This document shows, piece by piece, positions 50,429 through 58,132 of a stretch of 64,000 bases of DNA (its first letter is position 1; the number at the start of each line of letters is the position of its first letter). The notes under the pieces are model-generated. The model searched no databases. It saw nothing but the letters and a program-made list of their open reading frames with translations, and was not told the origin of the DNA. The position numbers were made by a program, and so were the translations under genes. Origin of the DNA: Streptomyces sp. 1331.2 (GTDB lineage Bacteria; Actinomycetota; Actinomycetes; Streptomycetales; Streptomycetaceae); contig NZ_OBMJ01000001.1 in the NCBI RefSeq assembly GCF_900199205.1, positions 558,001 through 622,000 of the forward strand. The letters are read 5' to 3'.

Positions 50429-51523
50429 CTACTTGATGCCGGCCTTCGTGCACAGCGCGTCGTAGTCCCCGGTGCACAGCTGCGCCCTGGTGACGTAGCC
50501 GTCGGTGATGACGTCCTGGACGTTGCTCTTGGTGATGGCCTCGGGGGTCAGCAGCACCGCCGGGACGTCACGCTTGCCCGTCGGGTCGTTGACGGTGGCG
50601 CTGGTCTGGCTCTTCTTGCCGCGGGCCAGCTCCACCGCGAGGGCCGACGCCGCGTCGGCCTCCTTCTTCACCGCCTTGTAGACGGTCATGCACTGGTCGC
50701 CTGCGAGGATGTTCTGCAGGCCCTGCACCGTGGCGTCCTGACCGGTGATCGGCACCTGCCCGTTGCGGTGGTTCTTGCGCAGCACGGCGATGGCCGAGTT
50801 CGCCAGACCGTCGTTGGCCGCGAGCACCCCGGCGATGTTCGGCTGGCTGGTGTACATCTGCTCGAAGATGGTCTGGGCCTGGGCGTTGTCCCAGTCGGGC
50901 ACCGACTGGTTGGGGCCCTTGGTGTACTCCCCGGAGGCGTACAGCGGGTCCAGCACGCTGTTGTAGCCGCCTGCGAACAGCGTGGCGTTGTTGTCCGTCG
51001 GGGAGCCGTTGAGTTCGGCGACGACGGGGTTCTTGGCGCCCGTCTCGTTCAGGCACTTCGTCAGGCCCTGCCCCTGGAGCTTGCCGACCTGGGTGTTGTC
51101 GAAGCTGACGTAGTACTGGGCGGAGCCACCGAGGGTGAGCCGGTCGTAGTCGACGGTGGCCACGCCCTGGGCCTTGGCCTTGTCGAGGACGGCCTTTCCG
51201 GTGCCGCTGTCCAGGTTGACGATGACCAGCACGTTCACGCCGCTGGTGATCATCTGGTCGGCGATGGTCTGGAACGCCTGCTTGTCGCCCTCGGCGTTCT
51301 GGATGTCGTAGTCCACACCGGCGGCCTTGAAGGCCGCCGCGAGGTACGGCCGGTCCGCGGTCTCCCAGCGGACGGACGACTTGCTGTCCGGCAGGATCAC
51401 GCCGATCTTCGGCTTCTTGGCGCCCGCCGAGTCGGTCCCTGAGCCCGAGGAACTGCAGGCGGTGACCGTGGAGAGCAGGGCCGCTGACACGGCAGCGGTG
51501 GCGAACAGGAATCCCTTGCGCAT
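50429..51523 (-). CDS. Sugar ABC transporter substrate-binding lipoprotein (XylF-like)
   Basis: A 364-residue protein with a lipoprotein signal (MRKGFLFATAAVSAALLSTV then TACSSSG; C23 acylated). Type-1 periplasmic binding fold: KIGVILPDSKSSVRWETAD, VNVLVIVNLDSGTGKAVLDKAKAQG, ELNGSPTDNNATLFAGGY and GVLAANDGLANSAIAVL. These blocks resemble xylose-binding XylF proteins (aromatic/Arg/Asp sugar contacts), but exact sugar specificity is unproven. First gene of the operon that continues with ATPase, permease and ROK regulator. Confidence 0.92.
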   Translation of the reverse strand: MRKGFLFATAAVSAALLSTVTACSSSGSGTDSAGAKKPKIGVILPDSKSSVRWETADRPYLAAAFKAAGVDYDIQNAEGDKQAFQTIADQMITSGVNVLVIVNLDSGTGKAVLDKAKAQGVATVDYDRLTLGGSAQYYVSFDNTQVGKLQGQGLTKCLNETGAKNPVVAELNGSPTDNNATLFAGGYNSVLDPLYASGEYTKGPNQSVPDWDNAQAQTIFEQMYTSQPNIAGVLAANDGLANSAIAVLRKNHRNGQVPITGQDATVQGLQNILAGDQCMTVYKAVKKEADAASALAVELARGKKSQTSATVNDPTGKRDVPAVLLTPEAITKSNVQDVITDGYVTRAQLCTGDYDALCTKAGIK

Positions 51524-51624
51524 GGGCAGGGTCCTTTCGAGGCGTGTCCGAACAGCGCCGGACGTGCGGCTGACGAAGGGTGGGGAAGGACACGGGCACG
51601 CAGCGGGAAGCGACCGGCCCCTTT

Positions 51625-51641
51625 TGTTGCCTGCGACAACA
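51625..51641. promoter_or_regulatory. Putative ROK operator upstream of the xylFGH-like operon
   Basis: TGTTG and CAACA arms separated by seven bases, within a T-rich patch (CTTTTGTTG) about 100 bp upstream of the binding-protein start. ROK repressors commonly bind such A/T-rich palindromes at the promoter they control. Confidence 0.5.
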
Positions 51642-51721
51642 TACGGCCTACGGTGAGGCCCGCCAACCCCTCGTGCCGACCCTTCGTGCGCAACGCCCTC
51701 GGCGGCCACCGATCCGTCACG

Positions 51722-51777
51722 CATCCGGGCCCGACACCGGCACCGCCCTGTGGGCGAGCCGGAGCCGGGCCCGGATG
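51722..51777 (-). terminator. Terminator of the first alpha-galactosidase gene
   Basis: Perfect 12-bp arms CATCCGGGCCCG / CGGGCCCGGATG, 17 bases downstream of the stop, with a 32-nt intervening sequence. Confidence 0.6.
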
Positions 51778-51793
51778 AGGCTTCGAGCGGTGG

Positions 51794-53434
51794 TCAGCCG
51801 AGCTTCCACTGCTGGTTGCTCTGCCCGTTGCAGGCCCACAGCTGGACCAGGGCGCCGTTCGCCGTCGACGCTTCGCTGACGTCCAGGCAGAGTCCGGACT
51901 GGACGCCGGTGACGGTGCCGTCGGTGTTCACCTTCCACTGCTGGTTGGTCTGGCCGTTGCAGGTCCAGATCTCGACCTTGGTGCCCGGCGAGGTCTGGCC
52001 GTTGTACGCGTCCAGGCACATCTGGGTGCCGCCCGAGGTGACCGTCAGCCGGCCGGAGGCGGTGCGGGTCCAGGTCTGGTTCGGCTGGTTGATGCAGTCC
52101 CAGATCTGTACCTGGGTGCCCGGGGTGGTGGTCGAGTTCGGCACGTCCAGGCACTTGCCCGCACCGACCGCGTGCACCGGGCCGGTCTGGTCCGTGCCGC
52201 CGCCGCTGCCGCCTGCGACGCGGAACAGGGTGGTGCCGTGCGCCGGCACCGAGGCGCTGATGGTGCCGGTGGTGGTCGAAGTCGCGCCGGACCAGAGGTC
52301 GGTGAGGCCGTAGCCGGCGGCGCCGGTCTTCCCGATCGCGGCGGCGGAGGTGCTGATGGTCGCGGTCGATCCGGTCTCGTTGAACAGCGCCACCGAGACG
52401 TCGCCGTTCGCCAGCGGCTTGGCCAGCACGTCGAGACCGCCGGCGGAGGACACCAGGATGCCCTGCTTGCCGAGCGGGTCCTGGTCCACCGCGATCACCC
52501 GGGCGTTGGTGAGCGTGGCCAGGGTGGCCGGGCTGGCCGAGGCGACGTTGGTGCCGGCGATCAGGGGGGCTGCCATCTCCGCCCACAGGCTGAACTCCGA
52601 GCGGGCCTCGGTGTCGGTGAGCGGGCTGTTGCCGACCTCCAGCATGTCCGGGTCGTTCCAGTGGCCGGGCCCGGCGTACGCGGCCAGGTTCACGTTGCTG
52701 TGGAAGATCGACAGCATGCTGCCGTAACTGGCGTTGATGTCACCGGTGGTGCGCCAGCTGTTGCCGACGCCGGCGCCCCAGGTCCAGACGCTGTCCTCGC
52801 CCCAGCTGCACAGGCTGAACAGGATGGGCCGACCGGTCGCGGCCAGGGCGTCGCGCATCGTGGCGTACCGGGTCTGCGCGGGTGCCTTGGTGCCGTTGGT
52901 GCAGGTGTTCTGCGCGCAGCCCGGCCCCGCATAGCAGTTGTCGTACTTCAGGTAGTCCACGCCCCAGTCGGCGAAGCTCTGCGCGTCCGTGGTCTCGTGG
53001 CCCAGGCTGCCCGGGAAGCCGGCGCAGGTCTGCAGTCCGGCGTCCTCGTAGATGCCCAGCTTCAACCCCAGCGAGTGGACGTAGTCGGCGGTGCCCTTGA
53101 TCCCGTCGGGGAACTTGTTCGGATCAGGCACCAGCCGCCCGTCGGAGCCCCTGGCGTGGGTCATCCAGCAGTCGTCGATGTTGACGTACTGGTACCCGGC
53201 GCTCTGCATGCCGTTGTTGTGCATGGCCAGCGCCGTGCTCTTGATCAGCGGCTCGGAGACGTTGCAGCCGTAGGCGTTCCAGTCGTTGAAACCCATCGGC
53301 GGCGTGAGCGCCAGACCGTTGCCCAGCGCTGCAGCCGGCGGGGCCGCGGCCAGCGAGAGCAGCGGAAGCGCCAAGGACAGGAACAACGCCGAGAGGACGC
53401 AGGCAAGCGTCCTGCGCAGGTTCGCAGGGAGCAT
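51794..53434 (-). CDS. Secreted GH27 alpha-galactosidase with ricin-type (CBM13) lectin domain
   Basis: A 546-residue protein; AGGAGG ten bases before the ATG. Signal peptide ~1-37 (ending AAPPAAALG). GH27 catalytic domain ~38-400: TPPMGFNDWNAYGCNV, nucleophile in YLKYDNC (D165) and acid/base in WRTTGDI (D232). After a Gly-rich linker, residues ~415-546 form a beta-trefoil CBM13 with three QxW repeats (NQTW, NQQWKV, NQQWKL). It should release terminal alpha-galactose from plant galactomannan or raffinose-type sugars outside the cell. A LacI-type operator lies upstream. Confidence 0.93.
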   Translation of the reverse strand: MLPANLRRTLACVLSALFLSLALPLLSLAAAPPAAALGNGLALTPPMGFNDWNAYGCNVSEPLIKSTALAMHNNGMQSAGYQYVNIDDCWMTHARGSDGRLVPDPNKFPDGIKGTADYVHSLGLKLGIYEDAGLQTCAGFPGSLGHETTDAQSFADWGVDYLKYDNCYAGPGCAQNTCTNGTKAPAQTRYATMRDALAATGRPILFSLCSWGEDSVWTWGAGVGNSWRTTGDINASYGSMLSIFHSNVNLAAYAGPGHWNDPDMLEVGNSPLTDTEARSEFSLWAEMAAPLIAGTNVASASPATLATLTNARVIAVDQDPLGKQGILVSSAGGLDVLAKPLANGDVSVALFNETGSTATISTSAAAIGKTGAAGYGLTDLWSGATSTTTGTISASVPAHGTTLFRVAGGSGGGTDQTGPVHAVGAGKCLDVPNSTTTPGTQVQIWDCINQPNQTWTRTASGRLTVTSGGTQMCLDAYNGQTSPGTKVEIWTCNGQTNQQWKVNTDGTVTGVQSGLCLDVSEASTANGALVQLWACNGQSNQQWKLG

Positions 53435-54066
53435 GGTGGTCGCCTCCTGTGGGTGGGGTGATGGCGGAGGTGATTTTTCGTGAGCATGACAAACCAGGGG
53501 CTGGACCGGCCCCACCGTCGCGGGAGGTGGGACTCAGAGCTGGGAGCACTGCGCGCCGGGTTCCGGTGCGGCTTCATGATTGTTATCGCTAACAATCAGT
53601 CGTCGAAAAAATCACCGGGGTGAATGTCCCCGGCGTCGGCCAATGGGAGCTTCCAGCACCCTGCACACAGTGTCAACCCTTCTTGCAACACTGCGCGCCG
53701 CCCGGTGGCCGCCCCCTGGCGCGACCACCGGGTCACAGGTGCCGTTCCGTCAGAGTGCCTGCAGCAGCCAGGTCAGCCCCCGGCTCACGGATGGTCAGGC
53801 GGGCCGACTCGCGGAGCTGGTCGGCTTCGGCTCCGGGCGGCAGTTCGGCGGCGAGGGTGAGAGCGGCAGGCCGTCTGCGGACGGGCGCAGAACCTCCGCT
53901 GGAGCAACACCTCCGCCCGACAGGCCCTGAGGCCTGTCCCGCAACCACCGTCCGCAGGCATTCGGACCCGCCTCTCGTCGGTCACCGGGCCCGGGCCCGG
54001 CTCCCCGGCTTCACCGGGGCCTTCCTCCACGATGACGGGCCGTCGTCCGAGCTCAGGCTCGATCTG
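53435..54066. other. 632-bp region without a recognisable gene
   Basis: It contains the promoter and LacI-type operator of the galactosidase (near 53577-53598) and the A-rich patch GTCGAAAAAATCACC beside it. From about 53700 to 54066 short open frames exist on both strands, but none has a ribosome binding site, a family signature or convincing composition. Confidence 0.5.
53577..53598. promoter_or_regulatory. LacI/GalR-type operator upstream of alpha-galactosidase
   Basis: A perfect inverted repeat: TGATTGTTA, the 4-base centre TCGC, then TAACAATCA. The core TGTTA-TCGC-TAACA differs by one base from TGTTAGCGCTAACA-type sites used by LacI-family sugar repressors in streptomycetes. It sits ~145 bp upstream of the ATG. 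No LacI-family gene is in the window. Confidence 0.8.
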
Positions 54067-54441
54067 CTATGCCGCCTCAGAGTCCCCCTCCTCGGCGGCC
54101 CGCTCTGCGGCGGCAATGGCCTGCTCGTCCTCGACGGCCCGGCGTATCTGCGCGGAGTCCCCCGAGGCGAGGCCGTCCTTGATGTCTCGCTGGTCCGCGG
54201 CGATCCGGCGCTCGGTGTCGCGGTCCGCAGCGGCGTCCGGATCGGCCTCCCGCAGGCGCTCCTCCGCCTGCTCGATCTGCCGTGCCAGATCATCGTCCCC
54301 TGCGGCGGCCGCCGGCTGGGCATCGGCCACGGCGTACCGGGTCGTGAGGTCGCCGGCCAGGGCGGGCGTGGCCCACAGGGCCACAGCCGCGAAAGTCGAC
54401 GCAGCGGCCACGGACAGCCTGGTGACGAGCCTGCCGGTCAT
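54067..54441 (-). CDS. Small secreted coiled-coil protein
   Basis: A 124-residue protein; GAAGGAG precedes the ATG. Signal peptide at 1-29 (RLSVAAASTFAAVALWATPALAG). The mature part is acidic, Ala/Glu/Asp-rich and helical (LARQIEQAEERLREADPDAA, ERAAEEGDSEAA), with no cysteines. Function unknown. A predicted promoter of the local ECF sigma lies ~50 bp upstream, so it may be part of that regulon. Confidence 0.75.
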   Translation of the reverse strand: MTGRLVTRLSVAAASTFAAVALWATPALAGDLTTRYAVADAQPAAAAGDDDLARQIEQAEERLREADPDAAADRDTERRIAADQRDIKDGLASGDSAQIRRAVEDEQAIAAAERAAEEGDSEAA

Positions 54442-54490
54442 AAGAGGTCTCCTTCGTTCGGGACGCGATGATCGCGTCGCTCGACCCCCA

Positions 54491-54520
54491 TGACGACCCG
54501 CGGCCCTCCGCGGTTCAACG
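54491..54520 (-). promoter_or_regulatory. Predicted ECF promoter of the small secreted protein gene
   Basis: CGTTGAACCG, 15 bases, CGTCA. The -10-like box ends 50 bp before the ATG at 54441, a normal leader length. Same element and spacing as at 54720 and 56515. Confidence 0.6.
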
Positions 54521-54550
54521 GTCCGGATAGGACGAGCATCACGTCACCTC

Positions 54551-54580
54551 GGTTGAACCGAAGCGTTCGCACCCACGGGC
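54551..54580 (+). promoter_or_regulatory. ECF promoter-like motif, imperfect
   Basis: GGTTGAACCG, 15 bases, CGGGC. The -35-like part is perfect and the -10 departs from CGTG/CGTC, so it may be weak. It lies 231 bp upstream of the lipoprotein ATG. Confidence 0.35.
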
Positions 54581-54719
54581 CCGACGGGACTGCAGCCGCA
54601 CTCCTGACGAGCATGTCCGCCCGCCTCTGACCACACCACGTGGCACTGCGGGTCCGGTCCCCCAGGAAACAGGCCGCGACCAGGCCGGGACGGAGCCGGA
54701 GAAAAAACTTCCCGCCGAC

Positions 54720-54748
54720 GTTGAACCGTTCCCCTGCGGGACTCGTGT
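54720..54748 (+). promoter_or_regulatory. Predicted ECF promoter of the COG4315 lipoprotein gene
   Basis: GTTGAACCG, 15 bases, CGTGT. The distance to the ATG at 54812 is 63 bp from the -10-like box. Confidence 0.6.
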
Positions 54749-54811
54749 GGAGGGTGCCCGGGCGAACACCGCCCGGATCGCCAAACACCGACGCTCCAGG
54801 GGGAGTTCACC

Positions 54812-55438
54812 ATGCCGGAGTTCGCCACGCCCATGTTCGCCGCGCCCCGGTTCACCGCGCGCCGGATGCTCGCCGCCACCGGGATCACCGTGCTCGCGCT
54901 CGCCGCCACCGCCTGCGGGCCGGACACGGCCGACAACTCCGGCGGGAGCGCGGCCACGTCCGCCGCCACCCCTCCGGCCGCGGCCGCCACGACGTCAGCC
55001 CCGGCCACCGGCGGCACCGGCGGGGTCCGGCTCGTGGCCGTGAAGTCGGCCACGCTCGGGCCGGTCGTCACCGACGCCGCCGGCCGGACCCTGTACCGCT
55101 TCGACAAGGACACCGCCAAGCCGTCCGCGAGCACCTGCACCGACGCCTGCGCCGCGAAGTGGCCGCCGCTCACCGCCCAGGACGCGGTGCAGGTCAGCGG
55201 GGTCGACTCCGCCCTGGTCGGCAGCGTGACCCGGCCGGACGGCACGAAGCAGGTCACCCTCAACGGCTGGCCGCTCTACCGCTTCGCCGGGGACACCGCC
55301 GCGGGGCAGACCAACGGCCAGGGCGTCGGCGGCACCTGGTTCGCGAGCACGCCCGAGGGGAAGAAGGCGCCGGGCACCACCGGACAGGCCGCGTCGCCGA
55401 CCACCGCGCAGAGCGGCGGCTACTCCGGCGGCTACTGA
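54812..55438 (+). CDS. COG4315 lipoprotein with secreted repeats (Lipoprotein_15)
   Basis: A 208-residue protein; GGGGGAG eight bases upstream. A lipoprotein signal ends LALAATAC (C35 acylated), followed by a Thr/Ala/Pro linker. Two copies of the family repeat follow: [20 protein letters not shown] with [12 protein letters not shown], and [14 protein letters not shown]. Widespread in actinobacteria, often next to ECF sigma/anti-sigma genes; function unknown. A predicted ECF promoter precedes it. Confidence 0.88.
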   Translation: MPEFATPMFAAPRFTARRMLAATGITVLALAATACGPDTADNSGGSAATSAATPPAAAATTSAPATGGTGGVRLVAVKSATLGPVVTDAAGRTLYRFDKDTAKPSASTCTDACAAKWPPLTAQDAVQVSGVDSALVGSVTRPDGTKQVTLNGWPLYRFAGDTAAGQTNGQGVGGTWFASTPEGKKAPGTTGQAASPTTAQSGGYSGGY

Positions 55439-55444
55439 CCGGCC

Positions 55445-56521
55445 GTGCACGGCGGCGGGGCCCCCGGCGCCGCCTTGCCCGTGCGGGGACCCGTCGCCCA
55501 GACTGTCGCGGTGCACCGGAACCGCGATCACCACTGGTCGGGGGGTGTCGCCCTCCCGCTCGGAGTCCTGCTCTGCCTCGTCCTGGGGCTGTCGCTGTTG
55601 GCGCTCCGGTTCCGGCCGGCCGGGCGGGAACAGGCGTCCGCGTTCGTCGACATCACCGCGGTGGCGGCCACCGCTCCCGCGCCGCCGGCCGTCGGCCCGG
55701 ACGCCTCCGGCGGCTCGTACGCGCAGGACTGCGGACGCAACCAGGAGGGCCACCGCAACGCGGACAACGTGGTGGTTTCCCCCGGGACGGTGGGCGGCGC
55801 CCACCACGTGCACGACTACGTCGGCAACCTCTCCACGGACGCGGACTCCACCGATGGCAGCCTCGCCGCGGCCCCGACCACCTGCACTGACGGCGACCGC
55901 TCGACGTTCTACTGGCCGGTGCTGCGCCGTACCGACCGCGTCGCCCCGGCGCCGAGCACCGCCGTGGCGGCCTCCGACGACCCGCACGACGCCCCCGGCG
56001 AGATCCTCGCTCCCGAGCGGGTCTCCATCGAGTACCTCGGCAATCCGTGGTCGAAGGTCGTGCCGATGCCGCGCTTCCTCCGCCTCCTGGAAGGCGACCC
56101 GACCGCCGCCACCGACGGCGGCGCCGAGGCCGGCGCCCGCTGGGGGTGTACGGAATTCGCCGACCGCACGACCACCGACCGCTACCCGCTCTGCCCCGCC
56201 GGCAGCCTGCTCACCCGCACCCTGGACTTCCCCAGCTGCTGGGACGGACGCGGCACGGACAGCCCTGACCACCGCTCCCACGTGCGGTTCCCGTCCGCCG
56301 GCGGCCTCTGCCCGCACGGCACCTTCGCGATCCCGCACCTGCGGGTGACCGTCGGCTACCGCCCGCCCCCGCCCCGGGCCTTCGCCCTGGACGCCTTCCC
56401 CGAGCAGCGGCACAGCCCGCTCACCGACCACGCCGTGTACGTCGGCCTGATGACCGACCGGCAGATGGCCTCCGTGACGGCCTGCCTGAACGAGAACCGC
56501 ACCTGTCGGGAATCCGGTTGA
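55445..56521 (+). CDS. Secreted DUF1996 protein
   Basis: A 358-residue protein. The GTG at 55445 gives a membrane-anchor/signal segment (GGVALPLGVLLCLVLGLSLLAL, ~33-54); a GTG at 55511 would also keep it, and neither has a strong ribosome binding site. The rest is a DUF1996 domain with GGAHHVHDYVGN, STFYWPVLRR, CWDGRGTDSPDHRSHVRFP and CPHGTFAIPHLRVTVGY. The family is found in actinobacteria and fungal secreted proteins; the conserved His/Asp pattern suggests carbohydrate or metal binding. It starts 6 bp after the lipoprotein stop, and its own stop lies inside the promoter motif of the sigma gene. Confidence 0.87.
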   Translation: MHGGGAPGAALPVRGPVAQTVAVHRNRDHHWSGGVALPLGVLLCLVLGLSLLALRFRPAGREQASAFVDITAVAATAPAPPAVGPDASGGSYAQDCGRNQEGHRNADNVVVSPGTVGGAHHVHDYVGNLSTDADSTDGSLAAAPTTCTDGDRSTFYWPVLRRTDRVAPAPSTAVAASDDPHDAPGEILAPERVSIEYLGNPWSKVVPMPRFLRLLEGDPTAATDGGAEAGARWGCTEFADRTTTDRYPLCPAGSLLTRTLDFPSCWDGRGTDSPDHRSHVRFPSAGGLCPHGTFAIPHLRVTVGYRPPPPRAFALDAFPEQRHSPLTDHAVYVGLMTDRQMASVTACLNENRTCRESG

Positions 56522-56545
56522 ACCGCACGGCCACCGCGTACGTGC
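56515..56545 (+). promoter_or_regulatory. Predicted autoregulatory promoter of the ECF sigma gene
   Basis: The palindrome CGGTTGAACCG overlaps the DUF1996 stop codon; 15 bases later is CGTGC. The ATG at 56580 is 35 bp downstream. Confidence 0.6.
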
Positions 56546-56579
56546 TGGACGTGGTACCCGACGACGGAGGAATGGGCGG

Positions 56580-57146
56580 ATGGCGAGGACACGACCGGGC
56601 GCGCGGCAGGACGCCGCCGACGAGGCACTGATCCGAACGCTCTACGAGCAGCACGGCGGCGCGCTGCTCGCCTACGCCGTCCGCCTCACCGGTGATCGCG
56701 CGGCGGCCGAGGACGCCGTCCAGGAGACGCTGATCCGGGCCTGGCGCAATCCCGAGGCGCTGACCGAGTCCCGGGGATCGGTGCGCGGCTGGCTGCTGAC
56801 CGTGGAACGCAACCTGATCACCGACCGGTTCCGGGCCCGGGCCGCCCGGCCGCCCGAGGTCGCGGAGGTCTCCGAGGCGACGGCCACCGTTCCGGTCCAG
56901 CGCGACCATGCTGAGGGCGTGGTGGAGACACTGGTGATGTCGCAGGCGCTGGAGCGGCTCTCCCCCGAACACCGCGACGTGCTGCGCTCGATCTACTTCC
57001 AGCGGCTGTCGGTCACCGAGGCCGCGGAGCAGCTGGGCATTCCCGCCGGGACGGTCAAGTCCCGTGCGCACTACGCGCTCCGGGCGCTCAGGCGCTCGTA
57101 CACCGACAGGGACAGGACGGGGACGTGGCAGGAGGTGTCGGTGTGA
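56580..57146 (+). CDS. ECF RNA polymerase sigma factor (SigK/SigL-like)
   Basis: A 188-residue protein. Region 2 (ALIRTLYEQHGGALLAYAVRLT, AAEDAVQETLIRAWRN, VRGWLLTVERNLITDRFR) and region 4 (LERLSPEHRDVLRSIYFQRL, EAAEQLGIPAGTVKSRAHYALRALR) are intact. The long acidic linker AEVSEATATVPVQRDHAEGV is usual for this group. It is coupled by GTGA to an RskA-like anti-sigma gene, and its own promoter carries the motif shared by two neighbouring units. Confidence 0.93.
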   Translation: MARTRPGARQDAADEALIRTLYEQHGGALLAYAVRLTGDRAAAEDAVQETLIRAWRNPEALTESRGSVRGWLLTVERNLITDRFRARAARPPEVAEVSEATATVPVQRDHAEGVVETLVMSQALERLSPEHRDVLRSIYFQRLSVTEAAEQLGIPAGTVKSRAHYALRALRRSYTDRDRTGTWQEVSV

Positions 57147-57964
57147 CCAGCGACGACGCGGGTACGGGCGGCATGGGCACGGAAGACGTGAACACGAACG
57201 GTACGGGCGCGGACGGTACGGGCCCGGACGGTACGGGCCCGGTGCCGCCCGAGCGGATCGCCGAACTCGTCGGCGCCTACGTGCTGGGTGTGCTGGATCC
57301 GGCCGAGTCGGCGGCGGTCGAACGGCACCTGGCCGACTGCCCCGCTTGCCGACAGGAGGTGGCCGAGTTGCGGGAGCTGGAGACCGTCCTGGGCGAGGTG
57401 CCGCCCGAGCTGATGGTGGACGGCCCGCCCACGGGCGGTGATCTGCTGCTGCAGCGCACCCTGCGGCAGGCACGGGCGGAACGCGGCTCGGCGCTGGTCC
57501 GGCGCCGGACCCGGATCGGCACGGTCGCGGCCGTCGCGGCGGCGGCGGCGCTGGTCCTCGGGATCGCGATGGGCCGCGGCACGGTCACCGCGCCGCCGGT
57601 GGCCGTCGGCCCGGCCCCGACCGCAGCGACGACCGCGACCGTCACCCCGCCGCCGGCCGGGACCAGGACCGGCTCCGTGACGGATCCGGCCACCGGTGCC
57701 CGCATGACGCTGACGATGACCCCGGCGATGGGCTGGGTGCGGGTGAACGCGGCGGTCACCGGCATCCCGGCCGGCCAGCGCTGCCACCTGGTGGTCAACG
57801 CCAGGGGCGGGACGACGGCGGACGCGGGCAGCTGGCTGGTCTCCGCCGTCGGCGCCAAGTCCGGTACCACGCTGGACGGTTCGGCGATCGTCGCACCGGA
57901 GGACGTGGTCTCGGTGTCGGTCGTCAACGAGTCCGGGCAGACCTTCGTGACCGTCCCGGTGTAG
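57143..57964 (+). CDS. Anti-sigma factor (zf-HC2 + RskA-like C-terminal domain)
   Basis: A 273-residue protein; the GTG overlaps the sigma stop (GTGA) with GGAGG eight bases upstream. A repeated NGTGADGTGPDGTGP segment precedes the anti-sigma domain (IAELVGAYVLGVLDPAESAAV, HLADCPACRQEV: H-x3-C-x2-C). One transmembrane helix (VAAVAAAAALVLGIAMG) follows, then an extracytoplasmic RskA domain (MTLTMTPAMGWVRVNAAVTG to the end). Release of the sigma would follow proteolysis of this membrane protein. Confidence 0.92.
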   Translation: MTSDDAGTGGMGTEDVNTNGTGADGTGPDGTGPVPPERIAELVGAYVLGVLDPAESAAVERHLADCPACRQEVAELRELETVLGEVPPELMVDGPPTGGDLLLQRTLRQARAERGSALVRRRTRIGTVAAVAAAAALVLGIAMGRGTVTAPPVAVGPAPTAATTATVTPPPAGTRTGSVTDPATGARMTLTMTPAMGWVRVNAAVTGIPAGQRCHLVVNARGGTTADAGSWLVSAVGAKSGTTLDGSAIVAPEDVVSVSVVNESGQTFVTVPV

Positions 57965-57971
57965 CCCTCCG

Positions 57972-58002
57972 CCGCCCGCCGGACCCGAGGTCCGGCGGGC
58001 GG
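57972..58002. terminator. Terminator between anti-sigma and GH1 genes
   Basis: Perfect 14-bp stem (CCGCCCGCCGGACC / GGTCCGGCGGGCGG) with a 3-nt loop, seven bases after the anti-sigma stop and between convergent genes. Confidence 0.8.
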
Positions 58003-58132
58003 GGCAGGCCCCGACGCCCCCGCGCGCCCCGACGCCCCGCCGCCTCCCCGGCCGGGCCCGAGCCGCAGTGGATCGTGACTACCAGTCACAGGCATTCCCA
58101 ACTTGGCTACCCGGCCCGAAGGTTACCGACCC

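Larger units (their letters stand above)
54442..54811. other. 370-bp divergent intergenic region with three ECF-type promoter motifs
   Basis: No gene recognised. It carries one minus-strand and two plus-strand copies of the GTTGAACCG motif listed separately, plus the GGGGGAG ribosome binding site of the lipoprotein gene. A patch CCGGAGAAAAAACTTCC at 54696-54712 is unusually A-rich. Confidence 0.6.

Noticed and set aside
53599..54066. Possible gene remnant in the gap after the LacI operator
   Set aside because: Short open frames on both strands show no ribosome binding site, start context or recognisable motif.
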